Origin: an uncultured Rhodospirillales bacterium
GTDB lineage: Bacteria; Pseudomonadota; Alphaproteobacteria; Acetobacterales; Acetobacteraceae
Direction: 5' to 3'
Assembly (NCBI GenBank): GCA_903844135.1
Contig: CAIMSN010000106.1
Coordinates: forward strand, 1 to 64,000
Length of the DNA: 64,000 nucleotides
The notes beneath the pieces were generated by a model. It was not told the DNA's origin. It did not search any database and saw only the letters and a program-made list of their open reading frames with translations. Position numbers and translations under genes: made by a program. This document shows, piece after piece, positions 1 to 9,862 of this stretch (position 1 is its first letter; the number at the start of each line of letters is the position of its first letter).

Positions 1-1
1 C

Positions 2-772
2 GTCGGGCCGCTGGTGATCCACGAGATCGTCCGCGAGCAGGGCGAGAAGGAACTGGCCCGATCGTTCAACGGTCTCGCCTGGTCCGGGCTGGCGGCGGGA
101 CTGTCGATCGGTTTCTCGCTGGTGGCGCAGGCCTATATCAAATCCGCGTTGCCGGACGCACCCTGGGCCAGGCTGGTGGACGGGTTCGGCTACAGCCTGG
201 GCTTCCTGATCGTCATCCTGGGCCAGCAGCAGCTCTTCACCGAGACCACGCTGACGGCGCTGATCCCGACCCTCACGCGTCGCACCTGGAAGGACGCACG
301 GGGGACGCTGCGGGTCTGGACGATCGTGCTGGGCGCGAACCTGATCGGCACCTTTATCTTCTCGGCGATCCTGGCCCAGCGTGGCGTGGTGTCGCCGGAG
401 GCCTACCAGGCGATGCAGCAGATCGCCGCCAAGCTGATGTCGCATTCGTTCGGCCAGACCGCGATGCTGGCCGGCGCCGCCGGCTGGCTGATCGGCCTGA
501 TGGTCTGGCTGCTGCCCGGCGCCGGCCCGGCGCGGCCGCTGATCGTCATCGTGCTGACCTACGTGGTCGCGTTGTGCGAATTCCCGCATGCGATCGCCGG
601 CTCGGTCGAGGCCGCGTTCGCGGTCTGGTCCGGGCAGGCCGGGGTGGCCGACTATCTCTGGAAGTTCTTCGCGCCGACCCTGCTCGGCAACATCATTTCC
701 GGGACCGCCCTGGTGGCGCTGCTCAACCATGCGACGGTCGCGGAGGAACTCAAGGGCGCGAGCCGGGGCTGA
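2..772 (+). CDS. Formate/nitrite transporter (FNT) family protein, 5' end truncated by window
   Basis: Translation EIVREQGEKELARSFNGLAWSGLAAGLSIGFSLVAQAYI resembles the YfdC-like FNT N-terminus; frame stays open to the window edge; multiple TM segments. Confidence 0.82.
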   Translation, partial: VGPLVIHEIVREQGEKELARSFNGLAWSGLAAGLSIGFSLVAQAYIKSALPDAPWARLVDGFGYSLGFLIVILGQQQLFTETTLTALIPTLTRRTWKDARGTLRVWTIVLGANLIGTFIFSAILAQRGVVSPEAYQAMQQIAAKLMSHSFGQTAMLAGAAGWLIGLMVWLLPGAGPARPLIVIVLTYVVALCEFPHAIAGSVEAAFAVWSGQAGVADYLWKFFAPTLLGNIISGTALVALLNHATVAEELKGASRG

Positions 773-843
773 GCAATTGCGTTTTTTCTGGCGTGCAGTC
801 ATTGCCAGCATTATGCTGTCACTCGAGATGGAGAGATGCGGTG

Positions 844-1107
844 ATGGCGACACTCACGGTCCGCAACCTCGACGACGAGGTGGCGCGTAGGCTGCGCGTA
901 CGGGCGGCCGAGCATGGCCGCTCCACCGAAGCGGAGCATCGCGAGATCCTGCGGATCGCGGTCTCCGAGGCGCCGCCGCTGTCGGCGCAGCATGAGGCGG
1001 CGCGACGCCTCGCGGCGTTTCGCCTCCGGACGGCGGGACGGGGTTCGGCCAGCAGCGCCGCGCTGCTGGCCGATGCCCGGCGTCGGCCATCCGCCACGGA
1101 GCCCTGA
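844..1107 (+). CDS. FitA-like ribbon-helix-helix antitoxin
   Basis: MATLTVRNLDDEVARRLRVRAAEHGRSTEAEHREILR is a typical RHH antitoxin N-terminus; directly upstream of a PIN toxin. Confidence 0.85.
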   Translation: MATLTVRNLDDEVARRLRVRAAEHGRSTEAEHREILRIAVSEAPPLSAQHEAARRLAAFRLRTAGRGSASSAALLADARRRPSATEP

Positions 1108-1124
1108 CCCTGACCCTGTCCCTG

Positions 1125-1544
1125 GTGGTCGATGCCAGCGTCGCGCTGAAATGGGTGCTGGACGAGCCGGACAGCCATCTGGCGCATGCGCTGGCGGCGG
1201 GCTCCGAGCCGTTGCTGATGCCGGATTTCTGGCTCGCCGAAGCCACCAACGTACTGTGGCTGCAGGTCAGGCGGCGGATCTTCACCGCGGACGAAGCGCG
1301 CGAGGGGCTGGCGCTGCTGCGGGCGCTGGTCCCGCCCACGCCGACCGGTCCGATGGCGCTGCACGAGGTCGCCCTGGAGATCGGTCTCGAGACCGATCAC
1401 CCGACCTACGACACGCTCTATCTGGCATTCGCGATCGCCATGGGCGCGCGCGGCCTCGTCGTCGCCGACCGTGCGTTCGTCCGCGACATGCGACGCCATT
1501 CCGATCCGACGCTGCTGGCGATGATGATTCCCCTCGGGGGCTGA
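1125..1544 (+). CDS. PIN-domain toxin, VapC/FitB-like
   Basis: VVDASVALKWVLDE...EATNVL...YDTLYLAFA with conserved acidic PIN residues; the true start may be a few codons upstream. Confidence 0.85.
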   Translation: MVDASVALKWVLDEPDSHLAHALAAGSEPLLMPDFWLAEATNVLWLQVRRRIFTADEAREGLALLRALVPPTPTGPMALHEVALEIGLETDHPTYDTLYLAFAIAMGARGLVVADRAFVRDMRRHSDPTLLAMMIPLGG

Positions 1545-1557
1545 TCGGCGGCCGGGC

Positions 1558-2202
1558 TCAGCGTTCCAGGATCTCGACCGCCACGCCGCGGCGCTCCCAG
1601 CCGGCGCGTTCCAGCTCGGGGGTGTCGTGTTCCCCGTCCGGCCAGCCGAGGCAGACATAGGCGATGAAATGCCAGGCCGGCGGCACGTCGAGCAGGGCGG
1701 TGATTCGTTCCGGATCCAGGATCGAGACCCAGCCGAGGCCGATCCCCTCGGCGCGGGCCGCCAGCCAGAGCGTGTGCAGCGCCAGGACCGCGGAATAGTC
1801 GGTGGTCTCCGGCATGGTCCGTCGTCCCAGTCCGCGCCCCTGGGCAGGGTCGGGCTCGGCGAACACGGCGAGCTGGCAGGGCGCGCGATCCAGCCCGGCC
1901 AGTTTCAGCGCGGCATAGCGGCCGGCGTCGGAGCCGTCGCGCGCCGAAAGGGCGGCTTCGTTGCAGCGCACGAACTCCTGCCTGACCTGCGCGCGGCCTG
2001 TGTCCGACCGCACCCTGACCAGGCGCCACGGCTCGCTCAGACCGACCGACGGCGCCAGCCGGGCGATCGCCAGCAGACGCTCCAAGACCGGTTCGGGGAT
2101 CGGCCTGGTCTGGAAATGCCGGACGTCGCGCCGCCAGCCGAACAAGGTCGCCAGTTGCACGCGGAACGCCGGGTCGAACACCGGGCCGTTCAAGGGCGCC
2201 AC
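1558..2202 (-). CDS. bluB: 5,6-dimethylbenzimidazole synthase
   Basis: FGWRRDVRHFQTRPIP...LAPSVGLSEPWRLVRV...LGWVSILDPERI is a BluB nitroreductase-like pattern; sits in a cobalamin cluster; GTG start inferred. Confidence 0.85.
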   Translation of the reverse strand: MAPLNGPVFDPAFRVQLATLFGWRRDVRHFQTRPIPEPVLERLLAIARLAPSVGLSEPWRLVRVRSDTGRAQVRQEFVRCNEAALSARDGSDAGRYAALKLAGLDRAPCQLAVFAEPDPAQGRGLGRRTMPETTDYSAVLALHTLWLAARAEGIGLGWVSILDPERITALLDVPPAWHFIAYVCLGWPDGEHDTPELERAGWERRGVAVEILER

Positions 2203-3185
2203 CAGCCGGGCGGCAGCGCGAACAGCACGGCAAGACCATAGGCGAGCGCCTGGATCGAACAGGCGGCGCGGTAGAGCGACAATGCCCGGCGCAGGTCGTC
2301 CGGCGTCAGCGCGACCCGGCCATCGCCCATCCAGGCGCCATCGACCGCAATGCCGCGATAGGCGCGCGGGCCGCCGAGACTGATGCCGAGCGCCGCCGCC
2401 ATCGCCGCTTCCGGCCAGCCGGCATTGGGCGACCGGTGCCGTCCTGCGTCGCGTCCAGTCGCGACGACCACGGCGATGGCGCGGTGCGGCGCGGCCAGGC
2501 CGATCCAGAACGCCGACAGCCGAGAGGCTGGCAGATTGATCAGGTCGTCCAGCCGCGCCGCGGCGCGGCCGAACGCGGCGTGGCGTGGGGTGAGATGGCC
2601 GATCATGCTGTCCGCCGTGTTGACCGCCTTGTAGAACACGATCCCGGGCAGTCCGAACAGCGCGCACCAGAGCAGCGGGGCGACCACGCCATCGGAGAAA
2701 TTCTCCGCCAGGCTCTCGATCGCGGCGCGAACGACGCCGCTCAGGTCGAGCGCGTCGGTATCGCGGCCGACGATCATCGCAACGCTGCGTCTGCCGCCGT
2801 CCAGGCCCTCCTGCGCGAGGGCGTCCGCAACCGCGCCGACATGCGTGGCCAGGGAGCGCTGCGCCGGCAGCGTCGCCGACAGCAGACCGAGCACGACCAG
2901 CGCCGCCCAGGGCAGCGTATGAGCGGGCAGCAGCGACAAAGCGGCGCTCTGCAGCAGGATCGCGCATCCGGTCGGCACGCCGGCGATCAGCGCCAGCGAC
3001 AGCAGACCGTTGAGACGTCGCCTCGCCTCGGGCAGGGTGTCGCGGTTCAGGGTGCGGTCGGTCCAGCCGATCAGAGCGCCGATCCAGGTGACCGGATGGC
3101 CGATCCACCGGAACAGCCGGTCAGGATAGCCCAGGGCGGCTTCGGCGCCGAGGGCGATGGCGGTGACGACGAGGGTCTGGACCAA
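2190..3185 (-). CDS. cobD: Adenosylcobinamide-phosphate synthase CobD/CbiB
   Basis: LGYPDRLFRWIGHPVTWIGALI and ESLAENFSDGVVAPLLW motifs; overlaps bluB. Confidence 0.9.
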   Translation of the reverse strand: MVQTLVVTAIALGAEAALGYPDRLFRWIGHPVTWIGALIGWTDRTLNRDTLPEARRRLNGLLSLALIAGVPTGCAILLQSAALSLLPAHTLPWAALVVLGLLSATLPAQRSLATHVGAVADALAQEGLDGGRRSVAMIVGRDTDALDLSGVVRAAIESLAENFSDGVVAPLLWCALFGLPGIVFYKAVNTADSMIGHLTPRHAAFGRAAARLDDLINLPASRLSAFWIGLAAPHRAIAVVVATGRDAGRHRSPNAGWPEAAMAAALGISLGGPRAYRGIAVDGAWMGDGRVALTPDDLRRALSLYRAACSIQALAYGLAVLFALPPGWWRP

Positions 3186-3221
3186 AAGCTGGCAGGCTCC
3201 GGGGCGGTCGGGAGGGTCGAG

Positions 3222-4316
3222 ATGGGCGAGGCGGGGTCTAGCACGATCACCGAGCCGGGCATCGGGCCAGGCATCGGGCCAGGCATCGGGCCGGGCTCAA
3301 TCCCGGAGGTCGCCCATGGCGGCCGTCTGCTGGCGGCGCGGCGCGCCTTCCCCGAGGCGCCGGCGCCGTTCCTCGATCTCTCGACCGGGATCAGCCCGTT
3401 CGCCTATCCGTTCGCGATGCCGCCGGCCGCCTGCTTCGCCCGGCTGCCGGAGCCTGAGCAGGAACTGGCGCTGCGCGACGTCGCGGCCTCGACCTATGAA
3501 GCGCCGGACGCGCAGCACGTGACGATCGCGCCCGGATCGCAGATGCTGATCGCCCTGCTGCCGCGGCTGCTGGACTGTCGCCGGGCCGCGGTGCTCGGGC
3601 CGACCTACGCCGAGCATGCGGCCTCCTGGCGGCGGCATCGCGTGCCGGTGATCGAGCCCGGCTCGGTGGCGGCTCTGTTCGACGCGGTCGCCGCCGATAC
3701 GGCGCTGGTGCTGTGCAACCCGAACAATCCGGACGGAGCCCGGATCGACGCCGCGACGCTGTCGGCGCTCTCGGCGCGGACGGCGTCCGCCGGAGGCTGG
3801 CTGGTGGTCGACGAGGCCTACGCGGACCTCGAACGCGACATGGTCCCGGCGGCGACGCTGCTCGCCGGGAACGGCCGCGTCGTCGTGCTGCGCTCGTTCG
3901 GCAAGAGCTACGGGCTGGCCGGGATCAGGCTGGGCTTCCTGCTGGCATCGCCGCCGGTCGCGGCGGCGGCGGCGGCGCTGCTCGGTCCCTGGCCGGTCGG
4001 CGGACTGGCCCTGGCGGCGGGGCGGCAGGCTCTGTCGGATCTCGCCTGGCGCCGTCGCACCGCGGTTCGGGTTGCGGAGTCCTCGGCGCGGCTGGATGCG
4101 TTGCTGCGCGCCGCCGGCCTGACGATGCTGGGCGGAACAGGTCTGTTCCGTCTGGCCAACACCGAATCGGCCAGGTCGCTGTGGCGACGCCTGGCGCAAC
4201 GCGGGATCCTGGTCCGGCGCTTCGACGATCACCCGACCTGGCTGCGATTCGGACTGCCGGAGGACGAGCCGGCCTGGGACCGGCTCGAAGGATTCTTTTC
4301 GGCCGACCGGGCCTAG
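3222..4316 (+). CDS. cobC: Threonine-phosphate decarboxylase-like PLP aminotransferase (CobC)
   Basis: LDLSTGISPFAYP, CNPNNPDGARI, VVDEAYADLE, LRSFGKSYGLAGIRLGF; N-terminal GIGPGIGPGIGPG repeat. Confidence 0.85.
   Translation: MGEAGSSTITEPGIGPGIGPGIGPGSIPEVAHGGRLLAARRAFPEAPAPFLDLSTGISPFAYPFAMPPAACFARLPEPEQELALRDVAASTYEAPDAQHVTIAPGSQMLIALLPRLLDCRRAAVLGPTYAEHAASWRRHRVPVIEPGSVAALFDAVAADTALVLCNPNNPDGARIDAATLSALSARTASAGGWLVVDEAYADLERDMVPAATLLAGNGRVVVLRSFGKSYGLAGIRLGFLLASPPVAAAAAALLGPWPVGGLALAAGRQALSDLAWRRRTAVRVAESSARLDALLRAAGLTMLGGTGLFRLANTESARSLWRRLAQRGILVRRFDDHPTWLRFGLPEDEPAWDRLEGFFSADRA
3258..3293. repeat. 12-bp tandem repeat x3 (GGCATCGGGCCA) in cobC
   Basis: Read directly; encodes GIGPGIGPGIGP. 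Confidence 0.97.
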
Positions 4317-4616
4317 TTACCGATGCGGTTTCGGCGTGTCCTGGCCCGGTGCGACATTGGTGCCGGGCTTAACCGGCGGGTCGGGGATCGGCGCCACCTG
4401 CTCGTTGATCTGGTTCGGCGCATCGTGCAGACGCTCGGAGGGCGGCACCGCCTGGTGATGCCGCGGCGCCGGGCTCGCCGGGGTCGTGGCGGCATGGTCC
4501 GGCCGGTCGTCACGGGAAGCGGCGTCGGTTCCCTGGGCGAAGGCGGCCGCTCCGAGCGGCAGCGACAGCGCCACGATCAGGCCGGCAAGCGCCGGACTCA
4601 GGGGTGATATGGTCAT
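4317..4616 (-). CDS. Small secreted hypothetical protein
   Basis: Signal peptide-like N-terminus MTISPLSPALAGLIVALSLPLGAAAFA then a Pro-rich polar tail. Confidence 0.5.
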   Translation of the reverse strand: MTISPLSPALAGLIVALSLPLGAAAFAQGTDAASRDDRPDHAATTPASPAPRHHQAVPPSERLHDAPNQINEQVAPIPDPPVKPGTNVAPGQDTPKPHR

Positions 4617-4766
4617 GGTGTCTCTCTCCTCGTCTTCAGTCTGCGCCAGCTGCCCCGGAACAACGCCCCGCTTGGTCTGGCGGCGGCCTAGCCGAACCGG
4701 CGGCGGCCTGGGAGGGTTCCCCGCCGATACGCATCCGCTCGATCGACGTCGCGATACGCGTCAATC

Positions 4767-5213
4767 ATGACCGAAATCGGGTTCTACCATCTGACGCGAT
4801 CGTCGGCGGACGACGCGCTCCCGGCCCTGCTCGGGCGCACCCTGCAGGCCGGGAAGCGGGCGATCGTGCGCTGCCGCGACGTCGAGCGCGCCGATGCGCT
4901 CGATGCCTCGCTGTGGCGCGTTCCGGAACCGGTCTGGCTGCCGCACGGCACCGCGCGGACAGGCGACGCGGCGCTGCAGCCGATCTGGATCACCGACGGG
5001 ACCGAGGTGCCGAACCAAGCCGGATACCTGTTCCTGCTCGACGGTCTCGAAGCGGCCGATCTGGGCGCGTTCGAGCGGGTGTTCGATCTGTTCGACGGCA
5101 ACGACGCGGCGCAGGTGGAGCAGGCCCGCCGGCGCTGGCAGTCCGCGAAGGCGGCCGGACATGCGCTCGCCTACTGGAGACAGGAGCCGAAGGGCTGGGT
5201 CCGCGCCGGCTGA
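4767..5213 (+). CDS. holC: DNA polymerase III subunit chi
   Basis: MTEIGFYHLTRSSADDALPALLGRTLQAGKRAIVRC...DRVEQARRRWQ-type HolC pattern. Confidence 0.88.
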   Translation: MTEIGFYHLTRSSADDALPALLGRTLQAGKRAIVRCRDVERADALDASLWRVPEPVWLPHGTARTGDAALQPIWITDGTEVPNQAGYLFLLDGLEAADLGAFERVFDLFDGNDAAQVEQARRRWQSAKAAGHALAYWRQEPKGWVRAG

Positions 5214-5287
5214 TCGCGGCGAGGAAGGCGGCCGCAACCAACCCGACGCGGCGAAGTTTCAGGTTGGGAAAAAACGGAGAACAGGCG

Positions 5288-5431
5288 ATGGCCGACCCGA
5301 AAGAAAAACAGGGAAACGACGAGACGCCGCTTGATACCGGCATTCCCGACGGCAGCGACGAGGGCGAGGCGAAAGGCACGCCGAATTCCGACCGCGAACG
5401 GACCGAGAAGGCGGGGCTCGGGAATGCGTGA
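5288..5431 (+). CDS. Small hydrophilic hypothetical protein
   Basis: MADPKEKQGNDETPLDTGIPDGSDEGEAKGTPNSDRERTEKAGLGNA; A/G-rich leader upstream; stop overlaps next gene. Confidence 0.5.
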   Translation: MADPKEKQGNDETPLDTGIPDGSDEGEAKGTPNSDRERTEKAGLGNA

Positions 5432-6275
5432 CGCGTCGCTGCGCACCGTGCGGCTGGCCGACGGTGCCCAGGTTCCCTGCCTCGGACAGGGCACCTGGCG
5501 GATGGCCGAGGATCCGTCGCGCCGCGCGGAGGAGATCGCCAGCCTGCGCGCCGGCATCGAGCGCGGCATGACCCTGATCGACACGGCGGAAATGTATGCC
5601 GACGGCGCGTCGGAGATCCTGGTCGGCGAGGCGATCGCCGGGCTGCGCGACAAGGTCACGCTGGTGACCAAGGCGCTGCCGTCGCATGCCGGCCGCAACG
5701 AGCTGGCCTCGGCCTGCCGCGCCAGCCTCAAGCGGCTCAAGGTCGCCAGGATCGATGTGTATCTGCTGCACTGGCGTGGCGGCACGCCGCTGGCCGAGAC
5801 CATCGAGGCGTTCGAACGTCTGCGCGCGGACGGGCTGATCGCGAGCTGGGGCGTGTCCAACTTCGACGTCGACGATCTGGAGGAGATGGCCGGGATCGCG
5901 CGCGCGTCGGGCTGCGTGACCAACCAGATCCTCTACAACCTCGATTATCGGGGCATCGAACTCGATCTGCTGCCCTATGCGGAGGCGCGGGCGATCCCGC
6001 CGATGGCCTACTCGCCGGTCGGCCAGGGCGGCAGCCTGCTGCGATCGGAGACCCTGGCGGCGGTTGCCAGGGAGCATGACGCGACCCCCGCCCAGATCGC
6101 CCTGGCCTGGACCCTCCGGCTGCCCAACGTGATCGCGATCCCGAAGGCCGGCACCGTCGCGCATGTGCACGAGAATGCCGACGCCGGCAGCCTGCGCCTG
6201 AACGACGACGACCTGATGCGACTGGACCGGGCATTTCCGCCACCGACATCGCGCCAGCCTCTGGCCATGCTCTGA
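5424..6275 (+). CDS. Aldo/keto reductase
   Basis: GQGTWRMAED, LIDTAEMYADGASE, VYLLHWRG, WGVSNFDVDDL, AYSPVGQGG. Confidence 0.9.
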   Translation: MRDASLRTVRLADGAQVPCLGQGTWRMAEDPSRRAEEIASLRAGIERGMTLIDTAEMYADGASEILVGEAIAGLRDKVTLVTKALPSHAGRNELASACRASLKRLKVARIDVYLLHWRGGTPLAETIEAFERLRADGLIASWGVSNFDVDDLEEMAGIARASGCVTNQILYNLDYRGIELDLLPYAEARAIPPMAYSPVGQGGSLLRSETLAAVAREHDATPAQIALAWTLRLPNVIAIPKAGTVAHVHENADAGSLRLNDDDLMRLDRAFPPPTSRQPLAML

Positions 6276-6369
6276 ACCGCGTTCCGGGGGCTGGCGCCGC
6301 GCACGCCGCGCGGCCTACCTTCGGCGCTGGTCCGGGGCCGGGTCCAAGGTTGGGTGGAGTCGGCGCCGA

Positions 6370-6393
6370 ACCTCGCTCCAGACCTCGCTCCAG
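6370..6393. repeat. 12-bp tandem repeat x2 (ACCTCGCTCCAG) just upstream of the annotated hyfB-like start
   Basis: Read directly. Confidence 0.95.
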
Positions 6394-6411
6394 ACCGGGA
6401 TCCTGACCGCA

Positions 6412-8361
6412 TTGACCCTGCTGATGCTGATCGGTCTGTTCCTGCTCGCGGGCCTGTTCGCGCTGCGTGGCGGGCTGCGGGTCCTGGTTCCGGGGCCGGT
6501 GGCGCCGGCACGTGCCGGCTGGCCGGTGTTCGCGATCTCCGGGCTCGCCTGTTCGCTTCTGGGTCTGGCAACCGGCCGGTCCGCCGGGCTGCCGATCCCG
6601 ATCGGAACGGCCGGGTTCGCTGGCGGCCTCACACTCGATCCGCTCTCCTGCCTGTTCTGCCTGCTTATCTTCGCTGTGACCTGCTTCGCCGAGACGGCGC
6701 CGCCATCGTCGCGCCTCGCCGATGGCAGGCGGGATCTCGCGATCGCCGCGAGCCTGCTGGTGCTGCTGGCGGGGGATTCGTTCCTGCTCGGCAGCGGCGC
6801 GGTGCTGGCGATCCTGGCGCTCGGCGCCTCCTGCGGCGGCAGGGCGCCCAGGGCGCATGCGTTGGCCTGCATCGGCGCGGTGGGCGCCTGCATCGTGCTC
6901 TGCCAGCGCGCGGCGCCGGGCGGCGCGCTGTTGGCCGATCCCGGCTTCGCGGTGCTGCGGGCGGGCGCCTCCGGCGTCGCGTCGGGGCAGGGGGCGGCGC
7001 TGCTGCCGATCTTCGCCGCGATCGCCGCGATACCGCTGCTGGGCCTGTGGCCGGCGCAGCCCCTGTTCCGCCGGCATTGCGCGTTCGCGCCGGTCTGGGC
7101 GCCGGTCCTGGGCAGCCTGCTCGGCCTGTTCCTGCTGATCCGGCTGCTGCTCGATCTCGCCGGCCCGGTCCCGTCGGTGTGGTGGGGCGCGATGCTGGTG
7201 CTGCTGGGACTTGGCTCGTCGGTACGGGCCGGGATCTCCGGTCTGACGCAGAATCGCCCTGGTGCCGCGATCGGCGGCGCGATCGCGCTGCAGAATGGTC
7301 TGGCGGTCGGCGGCGTCGGGCTGTGCCTGCTGGCCAAGGCCGAGGATCTGCCGTCGCTCGCCGGTGCGGCGTTCGATGCCGTGCTGCTGTTCCTGCCGGT
7401 GCTGTCGCTGGCCGGGCTCGCGGCGCTCGGCCTGGCCAGGATCATGGAACAGGAAGCCGGGTCGGGGCTGGTGAGGCGGCTCGGTGGCCTGGCGACCTCG
7501 ATGCCGGGCGCCTGCCTGGTGATGACCGTTCCGCTGGGGTTGCTCGGCTTCGTGGCGCCGGCGGGCGGGTTCGCCGCCTCCTGGCTGCTCTTGCAATGCG
7601 CGTTCTCCGTCTCCCTGCCATCGATCGCCGGCGTGCCGCTGCTCACCGGTTTTCTGGTGACCGGAATTGCCGCTTCGACGTCGCTCGGCGCGGCCGGGCT
7701 GATCCGCCTGGCCTGGGTGGTGGCGCTCGGACGGCCGCGCACGCCGCGCGGCGCCGCAGCGACCGACATCGGACCGACGTCGGCGCGTCGCCATGGCGCG
7801 CTGCTGGTGCTTCCGCTCCTGACCTCGCTGCTGCCGGGATTGTGGCTCGGTTCCCAGCCCGGTCCGGCGCACCCGCCGTTCCGGCTGACCGCGCCGGGCG
7901 GCACGACGATGCTGGTCCCGCTGCCGATCCTGCTGGCGATCCTGTTGGCGCTACTGCTGTCGGTCCTGCTCGTGCGCCGGTTGGCGGTGCGCGGCGAACG
8001 GCGCGAGCCCGCCTGGGAGGGCGGCGCGGCGCCGCCGCCGCCCTGGCTGCCGTTCGGCGACCCGGCGACGCAGATCGCGCCGTCCAGTCTGGCGATCGCG
8101 CTGCGGCAGGCGCTCCTGGCGCGCGACGGGGCGGATCCGGGCCTGCGGTCTGGTTGGGGTCGTGGCCGGGGCGTTCGGTGGACGATGCGCTGGCGTGCCC
8201 GGAGCCTGCTGCTGGGCCTGCGCGCGTCCAGCGATGTGGCCGGCCGCCTGCTGCTGACGCACGGCAACGCGCTGGCGACCGCCTGGGTGGCGTTGATGCT
8301 GCTGGCGATGGCGTTCGGCGCGCTCGGGCCGCCGGACGCCGTGCGGGTTGACGTGCCTTGA
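6412..8361 (+). CDS. HyfB-like (NuoL/M-like) membrane subunit of an Ehr/hydrogenase-4-type complex
   Basis: First of six 4-bp-overlapping genes; multi-TM; similarity to hydrogenase-4 component B; TTG start uncertain. Confidence 0.7.
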   Translation: MTLLMLIGLFLLAGLFALRGGLRVLVPGPVAPARAGWPVFAISGLACSLLGLATGRSAGLPIPIGTAGFAGGLTLDPLSCLFCLLIFAVTCFAETAPPSSRLADGRRDLAIAASLLVLLAGDSFLLGSGAVLAILALGASCGGRAPRAHALACIGAVGACIVLCQRAAPGGALLADPGFAVLRAGASGVASGQGAALLPIFAAIAAIPLLGLWPAQPLFRRHCAFAPVWAPVLGSLLGLFLLIRLLLDLAGPVPSVWWGAMLVLLGLGSSVRAGISGLTQNRPGAAIGGAIALQNGLAVGGVGLCLLAKAEDLPSLAGAAFDAVLLFLPVLSLAGLAALGLARIMEQEAGSGLVRRLGGLATSMPGACLVMTVPLGLLGFVAPAGGFAASWLLLQCAFSVSLPSIAGVPLLTGFLVTGIAASTSLGAAGLIRLAWVVALGRPRTPRGAAATDIGPTSARRHGALLVLPLLTSLLPGLWLGSQPGPAHPPFRLTAPGGTTMLVPLPILLAILLALLLSVLLVRRLAVRGERREPAWEGGAAPPPPWLPFGDPATQIAPSSLAIALRQALLARDGADPGLRSGWGRGRGVRWTMRWRARSLLLGLRASSDVAGRLLLTHGNALATAWVALMLLAMAFGALGPPDAVRVDVP

Positions 8362-9266
8362 CCGATCTCGCAGGGCTGTTGCTGGGCGGTGCGGCGTTGC
8401 TGCTGCATGCGGCACTGATGGTCGCGGCCGCGCCGCTGGTGGAAGCCTGGATCGCCCCCGAAACCATCCCGGTCACCCATCCGGCGCGCTGGCCGGAGCG
8501 GATCATGCGGCCGTATCGGGCGCTGGGCGCCCTGCTGGCGCGGGAGACGATACGGTCCGGCAACGCCTCGCCGCTGGCGGTCGCAGCACCTCTGCTGGCG
8601 GTGAGCCTGACCCTGGTCGCCGCCTGTCTGGTTCCGTCGTTCGCGGTCGGGCTGCTCGACGCGCCGCTGGCCGACCTGCTGCTGGTGCTCGGGCTGCTGG
8701 CCGGCGCTCAGGCGACGCTGCTGCTGGCGGCGGCGGATGACGGGCTGGCGTCGTCCGGCCTTGAGGCGGTCGGACAGATGGTGAACCTGATACTCGCGGT
8801 TCCGGGCGGCATCGTCGCGGTGCTGACGCTGTCGCTGCTCGCCGGCGGCACCGGGCTCGACCAGATTCTCGCCGTGCCGCATGGGGGTGCCGGGCTGGCG
8901 GCGTGCTGCGCGCTCGGACTGGCGGCGATCGCCGCCACCGGGCGGCGGTCCATCCTGTCGCAGGGCTGGTCGGGGGCGGATCTTGCTCTGCTCAGGGTCC
9001 AGGACGGCTTGCAGATGCTGGTGTGGATCGACCTGATCGGCGGTCTCGCACTGCCCGGGATGCTGGCTGCGGCGCGGTCCGGGCCGCTCGGATGGCTGGA
9101 GGGGCTGCTGTTCTGGGCGCTCAGGCTGGCGCTTGGCACTCTGCTGCTGCGGACGGTCGGCGCCAGCCTGACCAGCCTGTCGTCGCGGCGCCGGCTGGCC
9201 GGCCTGTCGCTGCTGGTGGCGGCTCTGGCGCCGGTCCTGCTGCTGGCGGGACGGGCGCCGGCATGA
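8358..9266 (+). CDS. HyfC/NuoH-like membrane subunit
   Basis: Multi-TM with PLVEAWIAPETIP and SSGLEAVGQMVNLILAVPGG patterns of HyfC/NuoH relatives; 4-bp overlaps on both sides. Confidence 0.7.
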   Translation: MTDLAGLLLGGAALLLHAALMVAAAPLVEAWIAPETIPVTHPARWPERIMRPYRALGALLARETIRSGNASPLAVAAPLLAVSLTLVAACLVPSFAVGLLDAPLADLLLVLGLLAGAQATLLLAAADDGLASSGLEAVGQMVNLILAVPGGIVAVLTLSLLAGGTGLDQILAVPHGGAGLAACCALGLAAIAATGRRSILSQGWSGADLALLRVQDGLQMLVWIDLIGGLALPGMLAAARSGPLGWLEGLLFWALRLALGTLLLRTVGASLTSLSSRRRLAGLSLLVAALAPVLLLAGRAPA

Positions 9267-9862
9267 CCGGCCTGGTCGGCCTGCTGGCGGACGCGCTGCT
9301 GCTGTTGGCGATCTTCTGCGCGCGACCGGCATCGTTGCCGGTCTGGAGCTTCCGTCTGCCGGTCCAGGACGCGCTGGTCGCATGCTGCCTGCTGGCGAGC
9401 CTGGTCGGTCGGACGGTCGCGCCGGAGCCGGGCGGCGCATCGCCCGGCCTCGCGCTCGCCGGGCTGCTGGCGGTGCTGGCCAGGATCGGGCTGGTGTGGG
9501 CCGGCCGGCGCGCCGTCTTGCTGCGCGCCGGCGCCGTGCCGGCGAGGCCGGTCTGGCCGGTGCTCCTGGCGCTCCTCGCCGCGTGGCTGGCAATCCGGCT
9601 GCTGCCGGGAGCGGTGTCCGCATCAGGGTCGCAGGACATACTCGGCCCGTCGATCGGTATCGTCCTCGCCGGCCTGGTCGGCGCCCTGGCGGCGCGCGAG
9701 GAGCGTGCGCGCATCGCCGCTCTGCTGCTGGCCGGGAACGGCGTGCTGCTGGCTGCCTGCCTTGTCGAGGGGCCTGGATGGGGGTCGCTGCTGTCGATCC
9801 TGGCGCTGCAGGCGCTGGGCCTGCTCGGCCTGCGCCTCCGGCCCGCCAGGATCGCGTCATGA
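9263..9862 (+). CDS. HyfE-like membrane subunit
   Basis: 200-codon multi-TM protein in HyfE position and of HyfE size; ATGA overlaps. Confidence 0.65.
   Translation: MTGLVGLLADALLLLAIFCARPASLPVWSFRLPVQDALVACCLLASLVGRTVAPEPGGASPGLALAGLLAVLARIGLVWAGRRAVLLRAGAVPARPVWPVLLALLAAWLAIRLLPGAVSASGSQDILGPSIGIVLAGLVGALAAREERARIAALLLAGNGVLLAACLVEGPGWGSLLSILALQALGLLGLRLRPARIAS

Noticed and set aside
2436-3221. Upstream 262 codons of ORF 2436..4316 as a long N-terminal extension of CobC
   Set aside because: Antisense to the cobD gene and Gln/Arg-rich; real start is most likely ATG at 3222
3258-3293. Collagen-like or functional Gly-Pro domain in CobC
   Set aside because: Only three GIGP units at a non-conserved N-terminus; better explained as a microduplication
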